42,325 nt of DNA, taken from NCBI GenBank assembly GCA_002427465.1, contig DIRC01000043.1, positions 1-42,325 on the forward strand. Reading direction: 5' to 3'. Shown piece by piece: positions 28,007-34,957 of this stretch (position 1 is the stretch's first letter; each line of letters begins with the position of its first letter). Source of the stretch: Clostridiales bacterium UBA5446. GTDB lineage: Bacteria > Bacillota > Clostridia > Oscillospirales > Oscillospiraceae. The notes beneath the pieces were generated by a model, which was not told the DNA's origin, did not search any database, and saw nothing but the letters and a program-made list of their open reading frames with translations. The translations under genes were made by a program, and so were the position numbers.

Positions 28007-28461
28007 TAATTCCTGTCCCCGGCTTCCAGCACCTGGAGTATTTTGGCCAGCAGCTCCGCCTCCGTGGGGGCAGGGGGCGCCGCGGGCGCCGGAGGCTCAG
28101 CCGCGGCTTTTGAATCGTGCTTTGCCTGCGCCATCGCGTGAGCTCTGTTGACTCCCCGGATAAAAAGGAAAATTACAAACGCCAGAATCAGGAAGTATAC
28201 CACCGCCTGAAGGAAGCTGCCGATATGGATTACCGAAGGCTCGGCGTTCGCGAAAATCGGCCCCAGGGTGAAGCTCCAGGACGTAAAATTCACGCCGCCC
28301 AGCAGAAGACCTACCAGGGGCATCATCACGTCATTTACCAGCGACGAGGTAATGGCCGAAAACGCGCCGCCTATAATCACGCCCACCGCCAGATCTATCA
28401 CGTTGCCTCTGGTGATGAATTCTCTGAATTCACCCCAAAAGCCCCCTTTTTTATTTTTCAT
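28006..28461 (-). CDS. mscL: Large-conductance mechanosensitive channel MscL
   Basis: 151 residues. FREFITRGNVIDLAVGVIIGGAFSAITSSLVNDVMMPL is the classic first membrane helix and pore gate; a periplasmic-loop equivalent and second helix (VVYFLILAFVIFLFIRGVNR) follow, then a C-terminal helical bundle after an Ala/Pro-rich linker. Homopentamers open near lytic tension. GGAGGGG lies five bases ahead of the ATG. It heads a tightly coupled operon with two flavoproteins. Confidence 0.95.
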   Translation of the reverse strand: MKNKKGGFWGEFREFITRGNVIDLAVGVIIGGAFSAITSSLVNDVMMPLVGLLLGGVNFTSWSFTLGPIFANAEPSVIHIGSFLQAVVYFLILAFVIFLFIRGVNRAHAMAQAKHDSKAAAEPPAPAAPPAPTEAELLAKILQVLEAGDRN

Positions 28462-28493
28462 ATGTACCCCTCCGATTGTATTTTAGACACATA

Positions 28494-28523
28494 TATATAA
28501 TCACGATTTACCGGGGTTTGCAA
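28494..28523 (-). promoter_or_regulatory. Putative sigma-A promoter of the mscL operon
   Basis: On the minus strand TTGCAA and TATATA are separated by 18 bases, about 33 bases before the mscL ATG. Confidence 0.5.
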
Positions 28524-28564
28524 GATGCCCGAATGACGGAAAAGCGTGTCTCCCAAAAAAGTGC

Positions 28565-28599
28565 CATTGCGAGCCACTTATTGCCATGGTCCCGCAATG
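28565..28599. repeat. CATTGCG/CGCAATG inverted repeat in the mscL-spoVT gap
   Basis: CATTGCG (28565-28571) and its complement (28593-28599) flank 21 bases. The edges (CCATTGCGAGCC, CCCGCAATGACA) resemble the scattered 'GTCATTGCGAG' intergenic repeats found in many bacterial genomes. No T-run follows on either side. It lies 28 bases after the spoVT stop on the minus strand. Confidence 0.45.
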
Positions 28600-28626
28600 A
28601 CATAAAATTTGAGAGAGGTCCAATGC

Positions 28627-29169
28627 TTAGCTTTCCATTTGTTTTCCCAGAAACGCAGACACCGTCTGCGCAAGCTTATACTCCACATCACCCAGGGGCG
28701 GGGCGTTTTTCGGACTGGCAAAAATCACGCAGCCCATCACGTCTCCTTCGGAAATGACCGGCGCGGCCACGGCCAGGCAATAGCCGGACTCCGAATCCGT
28801 GACGGCTATCCCGCTTCCGCCCGCTTCCTGCCTGTAGACCTTCCGAGATTCCATGATCTTTTCCAGCTCCGGGCTTATTCTCTTTTCAAAAAGCTCGCGT
28901 TTTGCGCCTCCGGCTACCGCAATGACCGTATCCCTGTCGCAGACGGCCACAATACCGTCTGTGGATTTATGAAGGGAATCGCAGATCTGTGCAGCAAAAT
29001 CCGAAAGTTCGCCGATAGGAGAGTATTTCTTGAATATAACCTCGCCTTCTTTATCCGTAAAAATCTCCAGCGGGTCTCCCTCGCGGATGCGAAGGGTTCT
29101 CCGGATCTCCTTGGGAATGACGACTCGGCCAAGATCATCTATGCGGCGTACTATACCGGTGGCTTTCAT
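28627..29169 (-). CDS. spoVT: Stage V sporulation protein T, AbrB-family regulator
   Basis: 180 residues, the usual SpoVT length. The N-terminal swapped-hairpin AbrB domain is MKATGIVRRIDDLGRVVIPKEIRRTLRIREGDPLEIF; the C-terminal GAF domain covers about residues 58-178. In Bacillus SpoVT is made in the forespore under sigma-G and tunes the sigma-G regulon, affecting spore coat, germination and resistance. The ATG at 29169 has AGGAGG nine bases upstream; a longer reading frame lacks this. A sigma-G-like promoter is seen at 29209-29237. It implies a spore-forming host. Confidence 0.95.
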   Translation of the reverse strand: MKATGIVRRIDDLGRVVIPKEIRRTLRIREGDPLEIFTDKEGEVIFKKYSPIGELSDFAAQICDSLHKSTDGIVAVCDRDTVIAVAGGAKRELFEKRISPELEKIMESRKVYRQEAGGSGIAVTDSESGYCLAVAAPVISEGDVMGCVIFASPKNAPPLGDVEYKLAQTVSAFLGKQMES

Positions 29170-29208
29170 AATAGATATCCTCCTGTCTGTATTTCTATTG
29201 ACAGGAAT

Positions 29209-29237
29209 TAGTATCCGCATATTCCTAATCGATATTC
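29209..29237 (-). promoter_or_regulatory. Putative sigma-G promoter of spoVT
   Basis: On the minus strand GAATA and GATACTA are separated by 17 bases, a good fit to the forespore consensus (GHATR, about 17-18, CATNHTA) with one mismatch. It is 39 bases before the ATG. Confidence 0.5.
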
Positions 29238-29334
29238 AAACGCCTAAATTTGGTAGCATCTATTTTTGAAGATTTGCATAAGGTGAGAATTCAATGGCCC
29301 AGCTTGCATCCCGCCCGCCGTTATGCTAAACTCG

Positions 29335-29349
29335 TCTCAGAAAGTCTCA
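29335..29349 (+). promoter_or_regulatory. Two TCTCA motifs one helical turn apart, upstream of acoR
   Basis: TCTCA occurs at 29335-29339 and 29345-29349, exactly 10 bases apart, with another copy in reverse (TGAGA) at 29284-29288. The same pentamer is clustered upstream of the aco operon. They may be binding sites of AcoR or another activator. Confidence 0.35.
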
Positions 29350-29400
29350 AAAAATACGTCAGCCGCGCAAGGCCTCACAGCTGAAATAAAGGGGACTCCT

Positions 29401-31314
29401 ATGGACATAGAAACTTCAACGGAGATCTGGGCAAAATTTGTATATGAGGATAAGATGGACACCCGCGTCCGTCCTATAATTGCCGATTATTGGCAAAGAT
29501 GCAAGTCTGCCGGCGTCAATCCCGCCGGCGGTCTCGGCCGGCGGGTGGGCGATGCGGTTTTTGCCAGTATCCGGGCGGCAAACCGGGGGCTGATCGAAAC
29601 CGCGCTGCCCATTATGCAGAGCGTTTTTGAGATCGTCGCCCGCTCGCATTTCCTGCTGGTCCTCACAGACAGCGTCGGCTATATCCTGGAGTCCATCGGC
29701 GACGAGACCATTATGACCAAAACCCGGGACATGCGTTTTGTCCCCGGCGCCCTGTGGAGCAATCTGAGCGTCGGAACCAACGCCATAAGCGTGGCCCTGG
29801 ACGCCGACACGGCGATACAGATCGTGGGGCCGGAGCACTATTGCCGTCCGCACCACGGCTGGACCTGCTCGGCCGCCCCCATCCACGGTGCGGACGGCGA
29901 GATCATCGGCTGCCTCAACATGTCCGGAGACGTTTCCGGAGCCCACGACCATACCCTCGGCCTGGTTCTTGCCGCGGCATACGGGATCGAGGCCCAGCTC
30001 TCCCTCCAGCGAAACGTCCGGCTGATGCAGGCCGCCCTGGACGGCAGCGCCGACAGCATCGTCCTGCTGGATATGCGCTTTCGGCCCATCTGGGTGAACG
30101 CGGCGGCGGAGCGCCTGCTGGACAGCACCGCGCAGCAGCTTATGGAGAAGGATTTTCGCAAAATCATGCCCGACGTGAATCTCTCCGAGCAGCAGTGGGT
30201 CGGCGGAAAAAAGGTTTACGTCAACGATACCCGCATTCTGGTGCCGGGCAGGACCATTCACTGCAGCGTTGTGATTTTTCCTTCCGAGGGCTACGGTGGC
30301 AGAACCCTTACCCTAACGCTGAAAGAACAAAAGCACATGATTGATTCGGTTAATAAGTTTTCCGGCAACCGGGCCACATATTCCTTCGTCGATATCTATT
30401 CCCGCGATCCGGCAATGAAAAAAACCCTGGCCATGGCCCAAAACTACGCCCGATATGACGGCAACATCCTTATCCATGGCGAGAGCGGCACCGGTAAGGA
30501 GCTGATGGCCCAGGCCATCCACAACGCCGGCAGCCGGGCCGGCGGGCCCTTCGTCGCCATAAGCTGCGCCTCCATCCCCAGAGATCTTCTGGAGTCTGAT
30601 CTGTTCGGCTACGAGGCCGGCGCCTTTATGGGGGCCATTACGGAAGGCAACCCGGGCCGCTTTGAGCTAGCCAACCACGGCACCCTGTTTCTGGACGAGA
30701 TCGCCGAGCTGCCCCTGGAATTTCAGTCCAAGCTGCTGCGGGCGGTGGAAACACACAAAATCTGCCGCCTGGGCGGCGGACAGGAAATCAGCCTGGATAT
30801 CCGGATCATCGTATCCACCAACCGTCGCCTGGAGCAATCCGTGGCTTCCGGCAGCTTCCGCCAGGATTTGTATTACAGGCTCAATGTGCTCAAGCTGGAG
30901 ATCCCGCCGCTGCGCAGCCGACCCGGCGATATCGCCTTCTGCGCCGAACAGTTCCTGCGCCGCCTTAACCAGCTGAATCCCGAAATGAAAAAGGCCATGT
31001 CTCCCGAGTTTCTCACCGGCCTTGTCAGATACGACTGGCCGGGGAACGTCCGGGAGCTGCAAAACGGCCTGGAGCGGGCTTTCTATTCCAGCAGCGAGAA
31101 GCTCCTGACCGAGAACAGCCTGAAATTCGTTGTCGGCACGGAGGAACCTATGGCGGCCCCCTCCGCCCCCGGGGGCGAAGCCGGAGAGATCCTCGCCGCC
31201 CTCACAGTCTGCGGCGGTAATGTGGATGCCGCCGCAAAAAGACTTGAAACCAGCCGCGCCACCTTGTACCGCCGAATTAAAAAATACGGCATCAATCCAA
31301 AATCTCTAAAATAA
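29401..31314 (+). CDS. acoR: AcoR-like sigma-54-type transcriptional regulator (GAF-PAS-AAA+-HTH)
   Basis: 637 residues from the ATG at 29401, which has AAAGGGG ahead; an ATG 26 codons earlier has no ribosome site. Order: GAF-like sensor (WSNLSVGTNAI, HHGWTCSAAPI), PAS domain (about 220-320), AAA+ domain with Walker A GESGTGKE (360-367) and Walker B LFLDE (429-433), and a Fis-type HTH at the C-terminus (VDAAAKRLETSRATLYRRIKKYG). In its family it activates acetoin-dehydrogenase genes. Odd: the sigma-54-contact loop reads GAFMGA, with Met410 in place of the usual Thr. It sits directly upstream of and parallel to the aco operon. Confidence 0.93.
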   Translation: MDIETSTEIWAKFVYEDKMDTRVRPIIADYWQRCKSAGVNPAGGLGRRVGDAVFASIRAANRGLIETALPIMQSVFEIVARSHFLLVLTDSVGYILESIGDETIMTKTRDMRFVPGALWSNLSVGTNAISVALDADTAIQIVGPEHYCRPHHGWTCSAAPIHGADGEIIGCLNMSGDVSGAHDHTLGLVLAAAYGIEAQLSLQRNVRLMQAALDGSADSIVLLDMRFRPIWVNAAAERLLDSTAQQLMEKDFRKIMPDVNLSEQQWVGGKKVYVNDTRILVPGRTIHCSVVIFPSEGYGGRTLTLTLKEQKHMIDSVNKFSGNRATYSFVDIYSRDPAMKKTLAMAQNYARYDGNILIHGESGTGKELMAQAIHNAGSRAGGPFVAISCASIPRDLLESDLFGYEAGAFMGAITEGNPGRFELANHGTLFLDEIAELPLEFQSKLLRAVETHKICRLGGGQEISLDIRIIVSTNRRLEQSVASGSFRQDLYYRLNVLKLEIPPLRSRPGDIAFCAEQFLRRLNQLNPEMKKAMSPEFLTGLVRYDWPGNVRELQNGLERAFYSSSEKLLTENSLKFVVGTEEPMAAPSAPGGEAGEILAALTVCGGNVDAAAKRLETSRATLYRRIKKYGINPKSLK

Positions 31315-31354
31315 AAATCTCATCCGAGAATGAGAGAAATTGATATAATTCTCA

Positions 31355-31396
31355 AATAATGAGACAACATGCCGAATGCTGTCTCATTATTTTTTG
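31355..31396 (+). terminator. Terminator after acoR
   Basis: A 16-bp stem with one A-C mismatch (31355-31370 with 31376-31391), five-base loop, followed by a run of T's. Both arms contain TGAGA/TCTCA. Confidence 0.8.
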
Positions 31397-31463
31397 TTAT
31401 TTTTATGTCATTTAGATAACTTCCATATGACACTTCCCGTTTTTTGGCGCAAGTCATGAATAT

Positions 31464-31491
31464 TTGAGATATTCCGCCTAGATATTGAGAT
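31464..31491 (+). promoter_or_regulatory. TTGAGAT direct repeat at the aco operon promoter
   Basis: TTGAGAT occurs at 31464-31470 and 31485-31491, 21 bases (two helical turns) apart on the same strand; the second copy contains the -35 box. Five more TGAGA/TCTCA copies lie at 31318, 31331, 31350, 31360 and 31382. Candidate activator sites. Confidence 0.45.
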
Positions 31492-31513
31492 TTCGCTATG
31501 TCGGGTCTATACT
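31485..31513 (+). promoter_or_regulatory. Sigma-A-like promoter of the aco operon
   Basis: TTGAGA and TATACT are separated by exactly 17 bases, with the first start codon 30 bases further on. The best -24/-12 candidate in the region, TGGCGC ... ATGAA at 31445-31460, has GG but GA in place of the required GC. Confidence 0.65.
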
Positions 31514-31543
31514 ATGAGTATAGCAGAAAACGGAGGTGAACCT

Positions 31544-31903
31544 ATGAGAAAGTTTATTGTCGAGTTTGGGTTGGGTGCGGATTTCCATGGCCAGGATGTG
31601 ACCAACGCCGCAAAAAAAGCCGTTAAGGATGCCATTTCCCGCAGCTGCCTATGCGGTCTGGAGGAGGTGGCGGGCATCCGGGATCTCGAAAAACAGGTGT
31701 TTATCAAGGCAACGGTATCCGTTTCGCGTCCCGAGGCGGTTGACGCCGCGGCTGTGGCTGCGGCCCTGCCCGTGGGAACCGCAGAGGTGTTCGTCGTAAA
31801 AGGCGGCCTTACCGTGGACGGGCTGAATATACCTGCCCTTGGGGATAATGGCAAGAGCATAGAGGCGGCCATAGCGGCCGTTGAAGTGTATATAGCAGAT
31901 TAA
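31544..31903 (+). CDS. Lin0512 family protein
   Basis: 119 residues matching the small conserved Lin0512 family of unknown function. It opens MRKFIVEFGLGADFHGQDVT and contains the conserved block AISRSCLCGLEE; the remainder alternates beta-strands (VFIKATVSVSRPE, AEVFVVKGGLTVDGL) and helices, suggesting a small alpha/beta dimer. No signal peptide or membrane segment. AGGTGA lies ahead of the ATG. It is the first gene of the aco operon, 18 bases before acoA, so a role in acetoin cleavage, cofactor handling or enzyme protection is plausible, but the function is unknown. Confidence 0.8.
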   Translation: MRKFIVEFGLGADFHGQDVTNAAKKAVKDAISRSCLCGLEEVAGIRDLEKQVFIKATVSVSRPEAVDAAAVAAALPVGTAEVFVVKGGLTVDGLNIPALGDNGKSIEAAIAAVEVYIAD

Positions 31904-31921
31904 TCTGAAGGAGGTTTTTAC

Positions 31922-32908
31922 ATGGCAATCAGCAACGATCTGATGAAGGACCTGTATGCGCGCATGCGCCGCATACGCGACTTCGAAAATGCTGCCGCAA
32001 AGCTTTTTGCAGAGGGCAAGGTCCCCGGTTTTGTTCATCTGTACCTTGGCGAGGAGGCAATTGCCCCGGCTGTCTGCAAATGCCTGCGTGATGATGACTT
32101 CATCACCAGCACCCACCGGGGCCACGGCCACATCATAGCAAAGGGCGGAGACCTGAACTATATGATGGCCGAGCTATTCGCCCGTGAAACCGGCTACTGC
32201 AAGGGCAAGGGCGGCTCAATGCACATCGCGGACCGGGACAAGGGCATCCTCGGCGCCAACGGCATCGTGGGCGCGGGTCACTGCATCAGCACCGGCGCGG
32301 GCCTGTCCATCAAGATCCGGGGTACCGACCAGGTATGCGTTTGCTTCTTCGGCGACGGCTCCACCAACCAGGGCACCTTCCACGAATCCCTGAACATGGC
32401 TTCCATCTGGAAGCTCCCCATCATTTTCGTCTGCGAGAACAACCACTACGGCATCTCCATGAGCCAGGGCCGCCATCAGGCCATCAAGGACGTGGCGGAC
32501 CGCGCCGCAGCATACAACATACCCGGAGTCTCGGTGGACGGCAACGACCCTCTGGCCGTATACGAGGCCGCCGGCGAAGCCGTTGCCCGGGCGCGGGCGG
32601 GCAAGGGCCCCACGCTTATCGAATGCAAGACCTACCGCCAGCACGGTCACTTTGAGGGCGACCCGGCCACCTATAAGCCGAAAGAAGAGCAGGCTGCCTG
32701 GATGGCAAAGGACCCCCTGACACTTTTTGCCAAGTTCCTGATAGACAATTCGATCCTCTCCGCCGATGAAATCCAGGCCATAGACGAGCGCGTTCAGGCA
32801 GAGATTGACGAGGCCATCGCATTCGCCGACGCACAGCCGCTGCCGACTCCGGAGAGCGCCGTCGTGGACGTTTATTCCGATATTGTTGAGGAGGTGCGCA
32901 GCAGATGA
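31922..32908 (+). CDS. acoA: Acetoin dehydrogenase E1 component, alpha subunit
   Basis: 328 residues. The thiamine-pyrophosphate motif is GDGSTNQGTFHESLNMA...CENN, and HRGHGH near residue 62 is a conserved catalytic-site block. With AcoB it decarboxylates or cleaves the donor and passes the hydroxyethyl group to lipoate on the E2. The family covers acetoin, pyruvate and branched-chain E1-alpha; the acetoin assignment rests on AcoR and AcoX neighbours. AAGGAGG precedes the ATG. Its TGA overlaps the acoB ATG by 4 bases (ATGA). Confidence 0.92.
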   Translation: MAISNDLMKDLYARMRRIRDFENAAAKLFAEGKVPGFVHLYLGEEAIAPAVCKCLRDDDFITSTHRGHGHIIAKGGDLNYMMAELFARETGYCKGKGGSMHIADRDKGILGANGIVGAGHCISTGAGLSIKIRGTDQVCVCFFGDGSTNQGTFHESLNMASIWKLPIIFVCENNHYGISMSQGRHQAIKDVADRAAAYNIPGVSVDGNDPLAVYEAAGEAVARARAGKGPTLIECKTYRQHGHFEGDPATYKPKEEQAAWMAKDPLTLFAKFLIDNSILSADEIQAIDERVQAEIDEAIAFADAQPLPTPESAVVDVYSDIVEEVRSR

Positions 32909-33873
32909 AATCCCTGACTTATTCAGAAGCCATCCGAGAAGGCATGAGCATCCGGATGCGTGAAAACCCCAACGTGGTGCTCTTTGGCGAAGACGTCGGC
33001 GCCTTTGGCGGCTGCTTCGGCGTCAGCGCTGGCATGTTCCAGGAGTTCGGCCCGGAGCGCGTGCGGGATACGCCCATCTCCGAGGGCGCCATCATCGGCT
33101 GCGCCGTGGGCGCGGCCGCCACCGGCCTGCGCCCCATTGCCGAGCTGATGTTCAACGATTTTCTGACCGTCGGGATGGATCAGCTGGTGAACCAGGCCGC
33201 GAAAATGCGCTATATGTTCGGCGGCAAAATCGCCATGCCCATGGTCGTCCGGCTCCCCGCCGGCGCAGGCACCGGCGCCGCCGCCCAGCACTCCCAGTCC
33301 CTGGAGGCCTGGCTCACCCATGTCCCCGGCCTGAAGGTCGTTTACCCATCCAGCGCCCAGGACGCTCTGGGTCTCATGCTCACCGCCATTGATGACGACA
33401 ACCCGGTCATGTTTTTTGAAAACAAGCTGCTCTATGGCATGAAGGGCGAAGTCTCCAGCCTGGAGCCTATCCCTCTGGGCAAAGGCAAAATTGTCCGGGC
33501 GGGGGACGACCTTTCCATCATTACCTACGGCCGCCAGGTATACGACGCCCTTGAAGCCGCGGAGCAGCTGGCCCGGGACGGCATAAACGCCGAGGTCGTC
33601 GACCTGCGCAGCCTCTATCCCCTGGACAAGGCCCTCATCGGCGAATCCGTCGCAAAAACCCACAAGGCCGTTGTGATCACCGAAGAAGTCCGGCGCGGCG
33701 GCTACGGCGGTGAAATCAGCGCCATCATAGGTGAAGAGTTCTTCGATTATCTGGACGCCCCCGTCGCCCGGATCGGCGCCCTTGATACTCCGGTTCCTTT
33801 CTCTCCAATCCTTGAGCAATACTATATGCCCAACGCCCAGGACATTATTGCCGCTGCCAAGAAAATGTTCTGA
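32905..33873 (+). CDS. acoB: Acetoin dehydrogenase E1 component, beta subunit
   Basis: 322 residues with the transketolase-like pyrimidine domain (FGEDVGAFGGCFGVSAG, PISEGAIIGCAVGAA) and C-terminal domain (GDDLSIITYGRQVYDALEAAEQL, VVDLRSLYPLD). It completes the E1 heterotetramer with AcoA and binds the pyrimidine of thiamine pyrophosphate. The 4-base overlap with acoA (ATGA) secures balanced synthesis of both subunits. Confidence 0.93.
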   Translation: MKSLTYSEAIREGMSIRMRENPNVVLFGEDVGAFGGCFGVSAGMFQEFGPERVRDTPISEGAIIGCAVGAAATGLRPIAELMFNDFLTVGMDQLVNQAAKMRYMFGGKIAMPMVVRLPAGAGTGAAAQHSQSLEAWLTHVPGLKVVYPSSAQDALGLMLTAIDDDNPVMFFENKLLYGMKGEVSSLEPIPLGKGKIVRAGDDLSIITYGRQVYDALEAAEQLARDGINAEVVDLRSLYPLDKALIGESVAKTHKAVVITEEVRRGGYGGEISAIIGEEFFDYLDAPVARIGALDTPVPFSPILEQYYMPNAQDIIAAAKKMF

Positions 33874-33887
33874 CCCCCCCAGCACGG

Positions 33888-33917
33888 CCCGCAGGGACGC
33901 TTTCGCGCCCCTGCGGG
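33888..33917. promoter_or_regulatory. GC-rich hairpin between acoB and acoX
   Basis: CCCGCAGGG (33888-33896) pairs with its complement (33909-33917) around 12 bases. No T-run follows, so it is not a terminator; it may protect the upstream acoAB message or adjust subunit ratios by processing. Confidence 0.5.
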
Positions 33918-33947
33918 CGCCTAACCGAAATAACAGGAGGAATCCCC

Positions 33948-34952
33948 GTGGCTTCAATCGGAATCATTGCCAACCCTGCTTCCGGCAAGGACATCCGCCG
34001 TCTGGTTTCTTACGCTACCACAATAGACAACAATGAAAAGGTGAATATCTGCAAGCGGATTGTCCTGGCGGCCCAGGGTCTGGGCATCACGGACATTGTT
34101 TTCATGCCCGAAACCTTCATGATCGGCACGGCCGTAAAGGACGATCTGAAAAGCGACGGCGTACTCACCGCGGGCATCAGCCTTCTGGATTTTGAGATTG
34201 ACGCCTCTCTTTCAGATACCGTTACCGCCGCGCGGATGATGGCGGAAATGGACGTTGGATGCGTGGTCATCCTGGGTGGAGACGGCACGTGCAGGGCCGC
34301 GGCCAAGGGTATCGGGAATACGCCGATCCTCCCCATCTCCACGGGTACCAACAACGTATATCCCGCCATGATGGAGGGAACTGTCGCCGGCATGGCCGCG
34401 GCCGCCGCCGCCTTCATGGGCGGGAACGCCTGCTGCATCCGGGACAAGCGCATCGAGGTCTCCATCAACGGCGAATACCGCGACCTTGCTCTGGTGGACG
34501 CGGTGGTATCCGATGATTTCTATGCCGGTGCAAAGGCAATATGGGACGCCCGGCGGATAAAACGGATCTTTGTCTCCCGCTGCCACCCGGCCACCATCGG
34601 TTTTTCCGCCGTTGCCGGCGTCTGGGAGATCGTAGAGGACACCGATGACCACGGCCTTGCCGTCACGCTGGGCGGGGGCGGCAGCCGGGTGCTGGCGCCC
34701 ATAGCGGCCGGTGTTCTTACCCCTGTGGAAATTACCGGGGCCAGGCGTATCCCTCTGGGCGGATGTGATGAATTCACGGCTTCACAGCCCTGCATGATTG
34801 CCCTGGACGGGGAACGGGAAATCAGGGCAAACCCGGGGGATCGGGTAAGCTTCACCCTGTCCCGCCTCGGCCCGCGGCGCATCCTTCCCCGTGAGATCCT
34901 GAGGGAAGCCGCCCGTCTCGGAATATATAAAAATCAGATGAATAAGGAGTGA
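33948..34952 (+). CDS. acoX: AcoX-like ATP-NAD/diacylglycerol-kinase-fold protein
   Basis: 334 residues from a GTG seven bases after AGGAGG. The kinase fold is shown by IGIIANPASGKDIRR, VVILGGDGTCRAAAKG (the GGDG nucleotide motif) and ISTGTNNVYP. AcoX is found in aco operons of many bacteria, but its reaction is not established; the fold suggests a kinase acting on NAD or a small metabolite, perhaps repairing or adjusting a cofactor of the complex. The stop is 5 bases before the acoC ATG, and the ribosome site of acoC overlaps its end. Confidence 0.88.
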   Translation: MASIGIIANPASGKDIRRLVSYATTIDNNEKVNICKRIVLAAQGLGITDIVFMPETFMIGTAVKDDLKSDGVLTAGISLLDFEIDASLSDTVTAARMMAEMDVGCVVILGGDGTCRAAAKGIGNTPILPISTGTNNVYPAMMEGTVAGMAAAAAAFMGGNACCIRDKRIEVSINGEYRDLALVDAVVSDDFYAGAKAIWDARRIKRIFVSRCHPATIGFSAVAGVWEIVEDTDDHGLAVTLGGGGSRVLAPIAAGVLTPVEITGARRIPLGGCDEFTASQPCMIALDGEREIRANPGDRVSFTLSRLGPRRILPREILREAARLGIYKNQMNKE

Positions 34953-34957
34953 TATAT

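Noticed and set aside
31445..31460. Possible sigma-54 (-24/-12) promoter, TGGCGC then ATGAA
   Set aside because: The -12 GC is replaced by GA and the spacing context is poor, while a 17-bp-spaced sigma-A promoter lies just downstream.
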